Below, piece by piece: positions 15,825 through 27,900 of a stretch of DNA of 64,000 bases. The notes under the pieces are model-generated. The model was not told where the DNA came from. It was given only the letters and a program-made list of their open reading frames with translations, and made no database searches. The stretch's first letter is position 1; each line of letters opens with the position of its first letter. This DNA comes from Hanleya hanleyi (taxonomy: Eukaryota > Mollusca > Polyplacophora > Lepidopleurida > Hanleyidae), in NCBI GenBank assembly GCA_036873755.1, contig JAVTVY010056900.1, forward strand, positions 186,001 to 250,000, read 5' to 3'. Both the position numbers and the translations under genes were made by a program.

Positions 15825-16066
15825 GAGTGAGTGAGTGAATATGATTTAATGTCGCTTCAAACTATCAGTCCTAACACAACGTTTGGCTCCTGTTCCTTTT
15901 CAAACACAGGAACCCCATGGGTAGGGTCCTATTCTATTTAAACCTCGGAACCCCACGGGTGGGACCCTAATCCTTTTCACATGAGAACAGCATGAGTACC
16001 CCACTTAGTCGCCTCTTATGACAAGTTGACTGAGAAGCTGAGGCCTATTCTTACCATGACCTGGCC
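15825..16066 (+). mobile_element. Short retroposon, satellite-associated variant
   Basis: Diverged copy of the same family. It begins directly after a satellite unit (GATTGTTTGAGTGAGTG) and ends at CCTGGCCAAGATGGTTTGATC. Both junctions resemble those of the copy at 19,018-19,249, which suggests the pair were copied together with flanking satellite. Confidence 0.85.
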
Positions 16067-16130
16067 AAGATGGTTTGATCAGGGATCCTATATTAATTTC
16101 GCCATGGTGGTTTAATCAGAGATCCTACAT

Positions 16131-16347
16131 TAATCTTTACTGCTCTCAGCATGATGGGTTGATAAGTCTCGCTAATGGTGGTTTGATAAGGGGTCCTATA
16201 TTACTCACCATGGTGTTTTGATCAGGGTGCCTGTATTACTCACACCATTGTGGGTTTGAACAGGGATACTACATTAGTTTTGCCTTGGTGGTTTCATCAT
16301 GGATCATATTAGACTTGGCATTGTGGTTTGATCAGGGACCATATATT
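16131..16347 (+). repeat. Divergent satellite segment, copy 1 of a ~724-bp duplication
   Basis: Irregular monomers (ATGATGGGTTGATAAG, TTTCATCATGGATCATATTAG) precede a run of regular AGCCTCGCC units. The same irregular series recurs about 724 bp later, and a fragment of it again near 19,730-19,830. The irregular units act as markers of segmental duplication. Confidence 0.8.
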
Positions 16348-18045
16348 AGCCTCGCCATGGTGGTTTGATCAGGGATCATATATTAGCCTCGCCATGGTGG
16401 TTTGATCAGGCATCATCTATTAGCCTCGCCATGGTGGTTTGATCAGGGATCATATATTAGCCTCGCCATGGCGGTTTGATCAGGGATCATATATTAGCCT
16501 CGCCATGGTGGTTTGATCAGGGATCATATATTAGCCTCGCCATGGCGGTTTGATCAGGGATCATATATTAGCCTCGCCATGGTGGTTTGATGAGGGATCA
16601 TATATTAGCCTCGCCATAGTGGTTTGATCAGGGATCATATATTAGCCTCACCATGGTGGTTTGATCAGGGATCATATATTAGCCTCGCCATGGTGGTTTG
16701 ATGAGGGATCATATATTAGCCTCGCCATAGTGGTTTGATCAGGGATCATATATTAGCCTCGCCATGGTGGTTTAATCAGAGATCCTACATTAATCTCGCC
16801 ATGGTGTTTTGATCAGGGATCCTATATTAGTCTTGCCATGGTGGTTTGGTCAGGGATCCTTTATTGCTCTCAGCATGATGGGTTGATAAGTCTCGCTAAT
16901 GGTGGTTTGATAAGGGGTCCTATATTACTCACCATGGTGTTTTGATCAGGGTGCCTGTATTACTCACACCATTGTGGGTTTGAATAGGGATACTACATTA
17001 GTTTTGCCTTGGTGGTTTCATCATGGATCATATTAGACTTGGCATTGTGGTTTGATCAGGGACCATATATTAGCCTCGCCATGGTGGTTTGATCAGGGAT
17101 CATATATTAGCCTCGCCATGGTGGTTTGATCAGGCATCATCTATTAGCCTCGCCATGGTGGTTTGATCAGGGATCATATATTAGCCTCGCCATGGTGGTT
17201 TGATCAGGGATCATATATTAGCCGCCATGGTGGTTTGATCAGCATATATTAGCCTCGCCATGGCGGTTTGATCAGGGATCATATATTAGCCTCGCCATGG
17301 TGGTTTGATGAGGGATCATATATTAGGCCATAGTGGTTTGATCAGGGATCATATATTAGCCTCGCCATGGTGGTTTGATGAGGGATCATATATTAGCCTC
17401 GCCATAGTGGTTTGATCAGGGATCATATATTAGCCTCACCATGGTGGTTTGATCAGGGATCATATATTAGCCGCCATGGTGGTTTGATCAGGGATCATAT
17501 ATTAGCCTCGCCATGGTGGTTTGATCAGGGATCATATATTAGCCTCGCCATGGTGGTTTGATCAGGGATCATATATTAGCCTCGCCATGGTGGTTTGATC
17601 AGGGATCATATATTAGCCTCGCCATGGCGGTTTGATCAGGGATCATATATTAGCCTCGCCATGGTGGTTTGATCAGGGATCATATATTAGCCTCGCCATG
17701 GCGGTTTGATCAGGGATCATATATTAGCCTCGCCATGGTGGTTTGATGAGGGATCATATATTAGCCTCGCCATAGTGGTTTGATCAGGGATCATATATTA
17801 GCCTCACCATGGTGGTTTGATCAGGGATCATATATTAGTCTCGCCATGGTGGTTTGATCAGGGATCATATATTAGCCTCGCCATGGGTTTGATCAGGGAT
17901 CATATATTAGCCTCGCCATGGTGGTTTGATCAGGGATCATATATTAGCCTCGCCATGGTGGTTTGATCAGGGATCATATATTAGCCTCGCCATGGTGGTT
18001 TGATCAGGGATCATATATTAGTCTCGCCATGGTGGTTTGATCAGG
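16331..18045 (+). repeat. Highly homogeneous 37-bp satellite core
   Basis: About 45 head-to-tail monomers with the ending TATTAGCCTCGCCATGG are nearly identical, in contrast to the diverged monomers before and after. A few units lack three bases (TATTAGCCGCCATGG), and one lacks part of the GATCAGGGATC core near 17,237. Variants such as GATGAGGG and CCATAGTGG recur at regular multiples of the monomer. This fits recent local expansion. Confidence 0.93.
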
Positions 18046-19017
18046 GATCCTATTATCTTGTCATGGTGGTATGATCAGGAATCCTCTATTAGTCTCACCA
18101 TGGTGGTTTGATCAGGGATCATATATTAGTCTCGCTATGGTGGTTTGATCAGGGGTCCTATATTAGTCTCGCCATGGTGGTTTGATCAGGTATACTATAT
18201 TTAATAGTTTCGCCATTTTACAAATATTATTCTAACCATGGGAGGTTCAGTGATCATATATTACTCTGACCATGGTGGTTTGATCAGGGATAATGTATTA
18301 CTCTCACCATAATGGTTTGTTAAACGGTCCTATATCAATGGTGGTTTGATCAGGGATCATATATTAGTCTCGCCATGATGGTTTGATCAGAAATCATATA
18401 TTACTATGACCTTGGTGATTTGATCAGGGATCCTATATTAGTCTCACCATGGTGGTTTGATCAGGGACCCTATATTACTCTCACCATGGTGGTGTGATCA
18501 GGGATCCTATATTACTATGACCTTGGTGATTTGATCAGGGATCCTATATTAGTCTCACCATGGTGGTTTGATCAGGGACCCTATATTACTCTCACCATGG
18601 TGGTTTGATCAGGAATCATATATTACTATGACCTTGGTGATTTGATCAGGGATCCTATATTAGTCTCACCATGGTGGTTTGATCAGGGACCCTATATTAC
18701 TCTCACCATGGTGGTGTGATCAGGAAATTAAACATTTATAAACAATGACCTTGGTGATTTGATCAGGGATCCTATATTACTCTCAACAAGGTGGTTTGAT
18801 CACGGATCCTATGTTGATCTCACCATGGAGGTTTTTAAGGAATGATATATAAGCCTCACCATGGTGGGTTGGTCAGGTATCCTATATTATTCGCGCCATT
18901 ATGGTTTGATCATATATTATTCTCGCCATGGTGGATTGATCAGGGATCCTATATTACTCATGTCATGGTAGTTTTATCAGGAATGGTACATGTATATTCC
19001 TCGACCAGATGGTTTGA

Positions 19018-19249
19018 TTGAGTGAATATGACTTAATTTCACTTTCAACTATATTTCATGCCTATCACAACATTTGGGTTCTATTCCATCTCGCACACGG
19101 ATAGGGTCCTATTCCTTCTACACCCCGGAACCCCACGGGTCACGCCCTAGTCCTTTTCACATGAGAACCCCATGGCTGCCCCAGTTAGTCGCCTATTACA
19201 ACAAGCTGTCAGAGGAGCTGAGGCCTATTCTTACCATGACCTGACCAAG
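19018..19249 (+). mobile_element. Short retroposon, satellite-associated variant
   Basis: Diverged member beginning after GGTTTGATT and continuing as GAGTGAATATGACTTAATTTC. It ends ACCATGACCTGACCAAGATGG followed at once by satellite. It lies about 3.19 kb from the copy at 15,825 and shares both junctions with it. Confidence 0.85.
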
Positions 19250-20045
19250 ATGGTTTGATCAGGGATCCTATATTAGTCTCGCCATGTTGGTTTAATCAGG
19301 GGTACTATATTACTCTCAGCATGGTGGTTTGATCAGGAGTCCTATTAGTCTTTGGTTTGATCAGGGATCCTCTATCAGTCTTGCCATGGTGGTTTGACCA
19401 GGGATCCTTTATTACTCTGACCATGGTGGTTTGATCGGAGATCCGATTAGCCTCGCCATGGTGGTTTGATCAGGGATCCTATATAACTCTCACTTTGGTG
19501 GTTTGATCCAAGGATCCTATATTACTCTCACCATGATGGTTTGATCAGGGATCCTCTATCAGTCTTGCCATGGTGGTTTGACCAGGGATCACTTATTACT
19601 CCGACCATGGTGGTTTGATCGGAGATCCGATTAGGTTTGATCAGGGATCATGTATTACTCCGACCATGGTGGTTTGATTGGAGATCCGATTAGCCTTGCA
19701 TGGCGGTTTGATCAAGGATCCCATATTAGTCTCGCTAACAGTGGTTTGATAAGGGTTCCTACATTACTCACCATGGTGTTTTGATCAGGGTGCCTATATT
19801 ATTCGCACCATTGTGGTTTGATTGGGGATCATATATTAGTATCGCCATGGTGGTTTGATCAGGGATCCTATTAGTCTTATCATGGTGGTATGATCAGGGA
19901 TCCTCTATTTGTCTTGCAATGGTGGTTTGATCCGAGATCATATATAAATGTAAAATAAAATGGTCGACATAGATCAATCAAATTTGTCGAATTTTCAAGT
20001 AATGGATTTAGATGGGGCAAGTGACGAAATATATGCTATAACTGG

Positions 20046-20900
20046 CGATCACGAATATGCAAACATTTTCATCCTAGGTCACGTGGTTTGGCTGCCATCT
20101 TGAATTTTGTCAGAACACATATTGTAGGGGCTGTAACTTGGAAACTACTGGAGGTACAGCCTTGTAGTTATATTGTCTAGGAGCAGCTCCTTGGAAATAC
20201 GCAACCATTTTAATTTAGCTTCGATGGTTTTCCCGTTATTCTCAAACGTAATTTCCCCACATTTGAGAACTGACAGATTTTTGGTGACGGCTTCTCCATG
20301 AAATTATGATCGCTAGTAATTGATAACCGTTAGGCCAATCAAGCTTAAAATTCACACACATATTAGACACCTTCAAAACTAGCATATGTTGAAAATTGGT
20401 TTTCATTGGTCGGATGGTTCAGCAACCATATTGGATTCACCCCAAACATTACAAACCCTATTCCTCTGGCACCACTGAAGCAATCAATAAGAAACTTGAT
20501 ACATATAATCGATAGATCGGGATCTCTCAAAATTGTTGTTCCATAAAACAAAAAGGCCACCAGCGACCAATCAAGAGGGTCGGATTTTATGTTATATGAT
20601 ATGGCGATCACGATTATTGCTCCTAGGTCACATGCTTTGGCCGCCATATTGAATTTTGCCAGGAACTGAAAAGTTGTTGTAGGGGCTATAACTCGGTTAC
20701 AGCCTTGTAGTTTGTTGCATTATCTTCTCCAGGAGCAGCTCTTTCGGAAGTATGCCAACCATTTCAAAGCAGCTTCAATCGTTTTCTCGGTATTCTCAGA
20801 TGTATTTCACCCAAATGTGCGAATTTACCATAAAATCCTGCTCCGTTGACATCTTTAGGCAACCTCTGCCAAATAAGAGAATCGTTTTTCATTTGTTTCT
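20046..20900. repeat. Tandemly duplicated dispersed repeat (two diverged units)
   Basis: About 20,046-20,260 and 20,600-20,830 align: both contain GGCGATCACGA, CTCCTAGGTCAC or CATCCTAGGTCAC, a GGC(T/C)GCCAT(C/A)TTGAATTTTG phrase, GTAGGGGCTGTAACT-like text, CAGCCTTGTAGTT and AGGAGCAGCTC. The spacing is about 550 bp. Related GGCCATATTGGATT phrases follow at 20,410 and 20,920. No coding gene is supported here. The rest of 19,945-21,200 shows nothing else I recognise. Confidence 0.7.
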
Positions 20901-21212
20901 GCCACTGTTAGTGGCCATATTGGATTGACCTTGGCCACCGACATCGCCGCTCAGAGCTATGGCTTTTTTTAAATTTCCGGTTACTAATTTCTTATCACCA
21001 AACAAAATGTAATTATTCTGAAAATGTCCAGAATTTCTGATTAGAGTGAACAAACAGTAAATACTACTGTACTATACTTTGGATGTAATCTTAGAGTAAG
21101 GGAGATCATCCGAGAAAGGCTTACCTCCCTTTACATAGCAATTGTAAAATTTTATGTCATGATTCATGAATTCTGGAATGTATGAGCATGAAGACTTCGT
21201 GGACATTTTGGG

Positions 21213-21300
21213 GATATAGTTCATGTAAGTGGAGATATAGTTCATGTAAGTGGAGATATAGTTCATGTAAGAGGGGATATAGTTCATGTAAGAGGAGATA
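21213..21300 (+). repeat. 21-bp minisatellite
   Basis: Four head-to-tail copies of GATATAGTTCATGTAAGWGG with a 21-bp period. Because 21 is a multiple of three, open frames run through on both strands (a seven-residue repeat with YMNYIS on the minus strand). These are not taken as genes. Confidence 0.9.
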
Positions 21301-21538
21301 CCGTTTCTCAGTGTCACTTCACATGTTAGCATATGGAACAAGGGTTGGCCACTTCCCCATTTGCTACTATTGGAAATCCCATAAATTCATGTCACTTCTT
21401 CTTATATGATCGATATGCTATATGATATGATACGACTCCAATCATAGGTGATCAGTTTAGAGTTTTCAACTTAAGTCCACCTGGGTGATGATTGGGCATG
21501 CTAAAACAAATATAAAACCCACATATTTCAAAAACAAT

Positions 21539-21544
21539 TTTATT
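21539..21544 (-). terminator. Candidate EXOSC10 polyadenylation signal (AATAAA)
   Basis: Plus-strand TTTATT is AATAAA on the minus strand, about 280 bases downstream of the EXOSC10 stop codon at 21,823. It is the first canonical hexamer I noted past the stop, which makes it a plausible 3' end. Cleavage itself cannot be seen. Confidence 0.5.
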
Positions 21545-21822
21545 CTTGTATTCACAGTGACACTTTTATGCTCAGCATAAAACTCATTTATGAATGTGCA
21601 TGTAAACCAACATTTTAAACATATTCGACACTATGTTACAAGTTTCATATTTATGCGACACATTTTTTTCAGAATACCAGAAGGTATTGAGTGACAGGAG
21701 CTAAATGTTGATATAAACTTGGTAAATTGTTCAGATAGTCCCCTGTATTTTCATGAACAAATACCACGGATACAATGATGTTCACTTTGATCTTCACAGA
21801 ATACTGTTAAGAAGATATATTG

Positions 21823-21921
21823 CTATCGCTTTGGCCAGTGGTGTTTTGAAGATGACTTGTCCTCTTTGTTGTAGGTGTAACTTTTCTTTCCTGCACCTGG
21901 GGGTAGACTAGACTTTGACAC
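21823..21921 (-). CDS. EXOSC10: EXOSC10 final exon and stop codon
   Basis: The acceptor is TATTTTATACAG; the exon is 99 bases, 32 codons plus TAG. It reads VSKSSLPPGAGKKSYTYNKE, DKSSS, KHHWPKR. EXOSC10 proteins end in a basic tail finishing with a W-P-(Q/K)-R motif, so this is the native C-terminus. The preceding intron of 12.4 kb holds nested transposons, and the satellite array starts about 1.9 kb beyond the stop. Confidence 0.85.
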   Translation of the reverse strand: MSKSSLPPGAGKKSYTYNKEDKSSSKHHWPKR

Positions 21922-24900
21922 CTGTATAAAATAGCAAGAATAAAAACAAATTGATTATGGATAACTTTTTTGTTTATTAGCTGGTGACATCTGGATGTTA
22001 TTACTAACAGCGTTTTTCAAACCAAAAATGACAGAAAAGAATATATTCTGTTGTACATGAGTTTGAGTCCTTTTGGGGCTATCATTACACAATGTTCAGC
22101 ATTATTGAACAACCTATTCCAACTAACTTCCATCCTTAAAGGTTCTACCAAATACTCCCTACACACTCTACATGAAAACACACAGATAACCTGTGTGAAG
22201 AACAAGTTGATAACATGTGGCTGTCGCCATCGGGACCCCTCGGGCCGGGCCCAGAGCAATTGTGGAAATAATGTTTCTGACCCCAACAACTCACATATTT
22301 GGGGTGGGCATAATTTTACCTGTATGATATAGATCATAGACAGACAAAACAATATAGCAATAGAGCAGTGATTACCTATAGTAGATGTAGTCGAACGATT
22401 ACTGTCTATTAACAGCAATCCACACAGGTTTGTGTGAACTCCTGAAAATCACATCCCATGGCACCGACTTTCAATAGGCTTCTGGTACTGGCTGTATTAA
22501 ACAACTGTATGAAGTTTCATTGTTGTGAGTGAAGGACTTTTTGAGATAATGTGTTTACAAGGATATGGACCAACAGACATGTATAAAGGGGCAGAACTCC
22601 TGAAAAACACATCCGATTACACCGACTTTCAATAGGCTTCTGGTACTGGCTGTATTAAACAACTGTATGAAGTTTCATTGTTGTGAGTGAAGGACTTTTT
22701 GAGATAAATGTGTTTACAAGGATAATACGAAGCTGCGCATCTGAAAACCCCTCGGCTCTGGGCGCCAGCCATTCATAATGTATTCAATTTAAAACAAGAC
22801 TTCAGGAACACCAAGCAGTCAAGTAACAAATATACAGATTATGAAAAATTTTGCCATTAGAAATGGCCTCAAACGTTTCCGTCCAATCAGAGAAACCGGT
22901 ATTCATTACATAAGTCTGTTGATGCATCGACGATGTATACCAAATTTTACATCGAACATTTGAAAATTATCTGAGATAGAGATCCCTAATGATTTCGCAT
23001 AAATTAAAGATGGCTGCCCATCCTTCCCACCACTCAGAGAAACTGATGTGGTTATTCATTGCAAGTCTCTTGATACATAGATTCTGTATACCAAGTTTCA
23101 TATAGAACACTGAAATGGTATCAAAGATAAACATCATTAAAGATTTTGCATAAATTAAAGATGGCCACCAAGGTTTCCGCCCAAGCAGAAAAACCAGAAC
23201 TGTCTAATCGATGCATACCAAATTTTACATTGAGCACTTGAACCGTATCAGAGATATAGATCATTAATGATTTCGCATAAATTAAAGATGGCCGCCCATC
23301 CTTCCCGCCACTCAGAGGAACCGATGTGGTTATTCATTGCAAGTCTCTTGATACATCGATGCTGGATACCAAGTTTCATATAGAACACTGAAATGGTATC
23401 AAAGATATATATCATTGAAGATTTTGCATAAATTAAAGATGGCCGCCAAGGTTCCGCCCAATCAGAAACGCCATTTATCGTAAGTCTATTGATGCTTCGA
23501 TGATATATACCAAATTTTACATCGAGCACTCGAACAGTATCGGAGATAGAGATCATTAATGATTTTGCATAAATTAATGATGGCCGCCCGTCCTTCCCGC
23601 CACTCAGAGGAACTGATGTGGCTATACATTGCAGATCTCTTGATACATCGATGCTGTATACCAGGTTTCATATAAAACACTTGAATAGTATCAGAGATAT
23701 ATATCATTGAAGATTTTGCATAAATTAAAGATGGCCGCCAAGGTTTTCACCGAATCAGGGAAACTGGTTTGGTCATTCCTTTGAAGTTTCTTGATGCATC
23801 GATGATCTATACCAAGTTTCACACTGAACAGAGAAATGGTACCTAAGATACACAAGATTAATGATTTCGCATAAATTAAATATGGCCGCCAAAGTTTCCA
23901 ACCAATGAGGTCCAGATTCAATAGGGTTCTGGGTCATGAGCATATGGATGTGCAGTGCAAGTTTGGGGTGCCTAGGGTAAGTCGCTCTAAAGATATCTTG
24001 GTAACAAGAAACCTGTGATGGTTTCGCATAAATTAAAGATGGCCGCCAAAGTTTCTAACCAATCAGGTCCAGATTCAATAGGGTTCTGGGTCACAAGCAT
24101 ACGGATGTGCACTGCAAGTTTGGTGTGCCTAGGGTAAGTCGTTCTGAAGATATCTTGGTAACGAGAAAGGTGTGACGGACAGACGGACAGACGGACAGAC
24201 GTACATGACGACGACAATACCCTTCGGCCAAATTTTGGCCGAGGGGTAAAAACAGACAGACATGTATAAAGGGGCATAACTCCTGAAAAACACATCCAAT
24301 GGCACCGACTTTCAATAGGCTTCTGGTATTGGTTGTATTAAACAACTGTATGAAGATTGTTGTGAGTGAAGGACTTTTTGAGATAATGTGTTTACAAGGA
24401 TATGGACCAACAGACATGTATAAAGGGGCATAGCTCCTGAAAAACACATCCGATTACACCGACTTTGAATAGGCTTCTGGTACTAGCTGCATTAAACAAC
24501 TGTATGAAGTTTCATTGTTGTGAGTGAAGGACTTTTTGAGATAATGTGTTTACAAGGATAAAAACAGCCAGACATGTATAAAGGGGCATAACTCCTGAAA
24601 AACACATCCAATGGCACCGAATTTCAATAGGCTTCTGGTACGGACGGACGGACAGACGACGGAGGCAACGACAATACCGCTCGGGCAGAATCTGCCCGAG
24701 GGGTAAAAATATAAAATGACATCAAATTGGACTTTTTAACACAATACAACAGATGTGGTGAAAAACATATCAAAGCCATAGCCTCTGACCCATAACGCCA
24801 GAGTCTGCTTATGATCATGTATAATATCGACTACTCGGTTGTGTCGGACATCCTACTGTGACGTACGTTACACAAAACTAGAGTATGATAACATCATTAT

Positions 24901-27900
24901 GATGTAAACAAAGGCATTGCGTTTTAGCTTTGTGACATTGGTGGCATTACAATGGAAATGTCGCCTGGAACATTCACTATGATTGTTCACCACTAACGAT
25001 CGTAATCAGACTCCAACTTCATGAGTCATCAGATTGCAGCCTTCGCTGTTTCCAAACACAAGTGGTAATGGAGGGTTTCCATTTTGTTTTTTTGTGAACT
25101 TCGACCATTCCCGAAAACAGTAACTGCTATTAAATGTGAAATATAACTTCTACAACAAATTAGCATAAAAGAGTATGGGGTGTGGGAACCATTTTGTAGA
25201 ACCTTTAATATTTCAACAAAGCTCATTTATCATATACTATGAACAGCATAGGGCCATAGAGGCATCATGTACATCAGGAATGGAGAAATGTCTGCCCAAA
25301 GAATAGCAGATTTAATCATGGCAGACCTTTATAAGTTGTGTACTGTTCTGTAAATCCTCTGAATAATGCTGGATACATTCCTTGGATAGTTATGATAGCC
25401 CTGTTTGCTACACAATGAGAAGACCCTATTTACAGAGGCTGAATAAAGTTAATATCTAGCTCAACAGGATTGCTCAATTGTATGCCCCCCCCCCCCACCC
25501 CCCATTCCGCTTTAATCCGACACTGCCCCGCCATTGTTCTGTTCTGTATTGGTCGGTGGAGGCCTAATTTGGATAATTATAAAAATTCTGTTTCAGTCAC
25601 TTTTTTCGCCATGCCTCGCATAATACATATTCCAAGTATCAAGTCGATTGACCAACAAGTGATAATACAATGTTTTGATGCAAGATGGTCCCCGGGGCTG
25701 CCCGGATGGACAGACGGACAAAGCACTTTACTTTGCACAACTACAAGGCACTGACCTCATATCATACAAATTTCATGCTTGTCCATACAATATGAACCGA
25801 GATCCAGCCTTGACAAATATATATATCCCATTCACTAAGGTTTGAGGAACAAAGGGCCATAACTCTTGAAAATATAGCCGAAAAGCAGAGAAAAACTTCA
25901 CGCTGCACAACTGTGGGACACTGACCACATATCATGCAAATTTCCTACTTGTCCATACAATATTAACCGAGACCCAGCCCAGACAAGTCCCAATTCACAA
26001 AAATTTCAAGAACAAAGGGCCAAAACTCTTGAAAATATACGCGAAACGCGGAGGAACTTCACACTGCACAACTACAGGGCACTGACCACATACCATGCAA
26101 ATTTCATAATTATCCATACAATATTAACCAAGATCCAGCACAGACAAGACCCAATTCACAGAGTTTTCAGGAACAAAGGGCCATAACTCTTGAAAATATA
26201 AGCGACCATAGAGGTCCATGTCCCCCGCTAGCAGCACCAGTTATGGTGGATTACATCCACCATAACTGGCGCTGCTGCTGCGGGGCGCTAGCTTAACATA
26301 ATCTAATACAGCGGATGGCACCCATATTGGATTATGCACATCCATAAAACATAATACAGGACAACTGTCCTCTCACCAATGTCCATGCACTGAGAGTTTG
26401 AAGTCGATCAGTTGAATTATTCTAGAGTTGTTGTCCAAACAAGATGCAACTGCTTAAAATGCAACATAATCCAATATCGCTGGTAGATGGCAGCCAAATT
26501 GGATTATGCTCGTTCATGAAACACAATCCTAACCGGCATCTCACCAAGGTCAAGGGACTCCCCAAGTTTGAAGTACATGTAGATCAGTTGAATCGTACTC
26601 CAGCTATTGTCCGAACAAGATCAAACTGCTTAAAATCCAATGAAATCCAGTATGGCTGATGGTGGCCATATTGGATTAAGCACGTCCTTGAAAAACAATC
26701 CTAATCCTCCTCTCAACAATGTCAAGGCACTCCCCAGGTATGAAGTAGATCGGTTGAATCGTTCGAGTTCATTGTCCAGTATTGAAGGATTCAACTGCTT
26801 ACAATCCAATATCCAACTGGGCTGACGGCGGCCATATTAGATTATGCACATTGCTGGAAAACAATCCCAACCGTCCTCTCACCAATGTCAAGGCACACCC
26901 CAAGTTTGAAGTTGATAATCGGTTATTGAATCGATTCACGAGTTTGGATTGTCCGGATCGAAAGAAAATCTAAGATCCAACTGCTTATAATCCAAAATGG
27001 CTGACGGCGGCCATATTGGATTACGCACATTGCTGAAAAACAATCCCAACCGCCCTCTCGCCAATGTCAAGGCACACCCCAAGTTTGAAGGGTTCATGTT
27101 GCGGTAAAAACTGATGCAGCGGTGCCTGTGAAGCTAAAAATTTATTTATTCAGCCTAACCTGTGGCTTACATTATTCCCAGAAGCTATGATACTACATCT
27201 GTCTATCAATTTGTAACAAGTTTGAAAATCTGTCTTTTACCTGGAAATAGAACATGCTGCTTTTTCTGTTTACACCAAAAGAGGCAAATACATTTGATGA
27301 TATTGATCAAACACAACAAAGGGAAATCCCCCAGAATGAAAACATATTTTAGATGATTAGAATCTCTGTTACAACAACTGATACAAAAGGGAATAGGTGA
27401 ACATAGGGAGTCGTGCGAGTGAGTGAATATGAGTTAATGTCGCTTTCAACATTATTTCAGTCATATCACAGCATTGGTTCCTATTCCTTTTCATACCTGG
27501 AAACCACACGGGTGGGGTACCATTCCTTTTCACATCCGGGATCCCCACGGGTGCTCCAGTTAGTCGTCTCTTACGACAAGCTCTCTGAGGAGCTGAGACC
27601 TATCCTTACCATGACCTGGAGTGTGCACAACGACACCCCTGGTCAATCCCCAGGAGCCTCACGGGCGGGAGTCGTGTGATACCAAATACTGATTTGACAC
27701 TACTGGAACTGGGCAAATTGAGGTTACCTGATCTCCCACCCCTAAACTATTAAACTCGGTCAAACTACAAAAAATGTAAACATAATTTCTTTGGCTGCTC
27801 TGGAGCCTTTATATACCAAGAAGGGTATTATCCAGCCGATTATTTAAAGTTGTGCCTGATTTTTCAATGTTTTAACTTCTGTTTTTCTCTACACAGAAGC

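Larger units (their letters stand above)
1..19944. repeat. 37-bp satellite DNA array with higher-order blocks
   Basis: A 37-bp monomer repeats almost without break. Its core reads TTTGATCAGGGATCATATATT and is followed by a variable A(G/C)TCTC(G/A)C and CCATGGTGG. Most monomers carry a TGATCA and a CCATGG palindrome. Variants include truncated units with AAGTATTAGTCTCGCC, units with TTTAATAGTTTTGCC, and units with GATGCTATTTTGG. The array starts before the window and fades into single-copy-like sequence after a last unit near 19,940. Variant monomers recur in the same order at kb-scale distances, so there is a higher-order structure. No protein-coding gene is supported inside. Short open frames here are repeats read by chance. 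Confidence 0.97.

Noticed and set aside
1..19944. Evenly spaced short repeats suggesting a CRISPR array
   Set aside because: The units are contiguous 37-bp monomers without unique spacers, in an intron-bearing eukaryotic sequence.
22017..22418. 133-codon minus-strand open frame, non-repetitive
   Set aside because: No recognisable domain, a competing plus-strand frame over the same bases, and an intronic position next to repeats.
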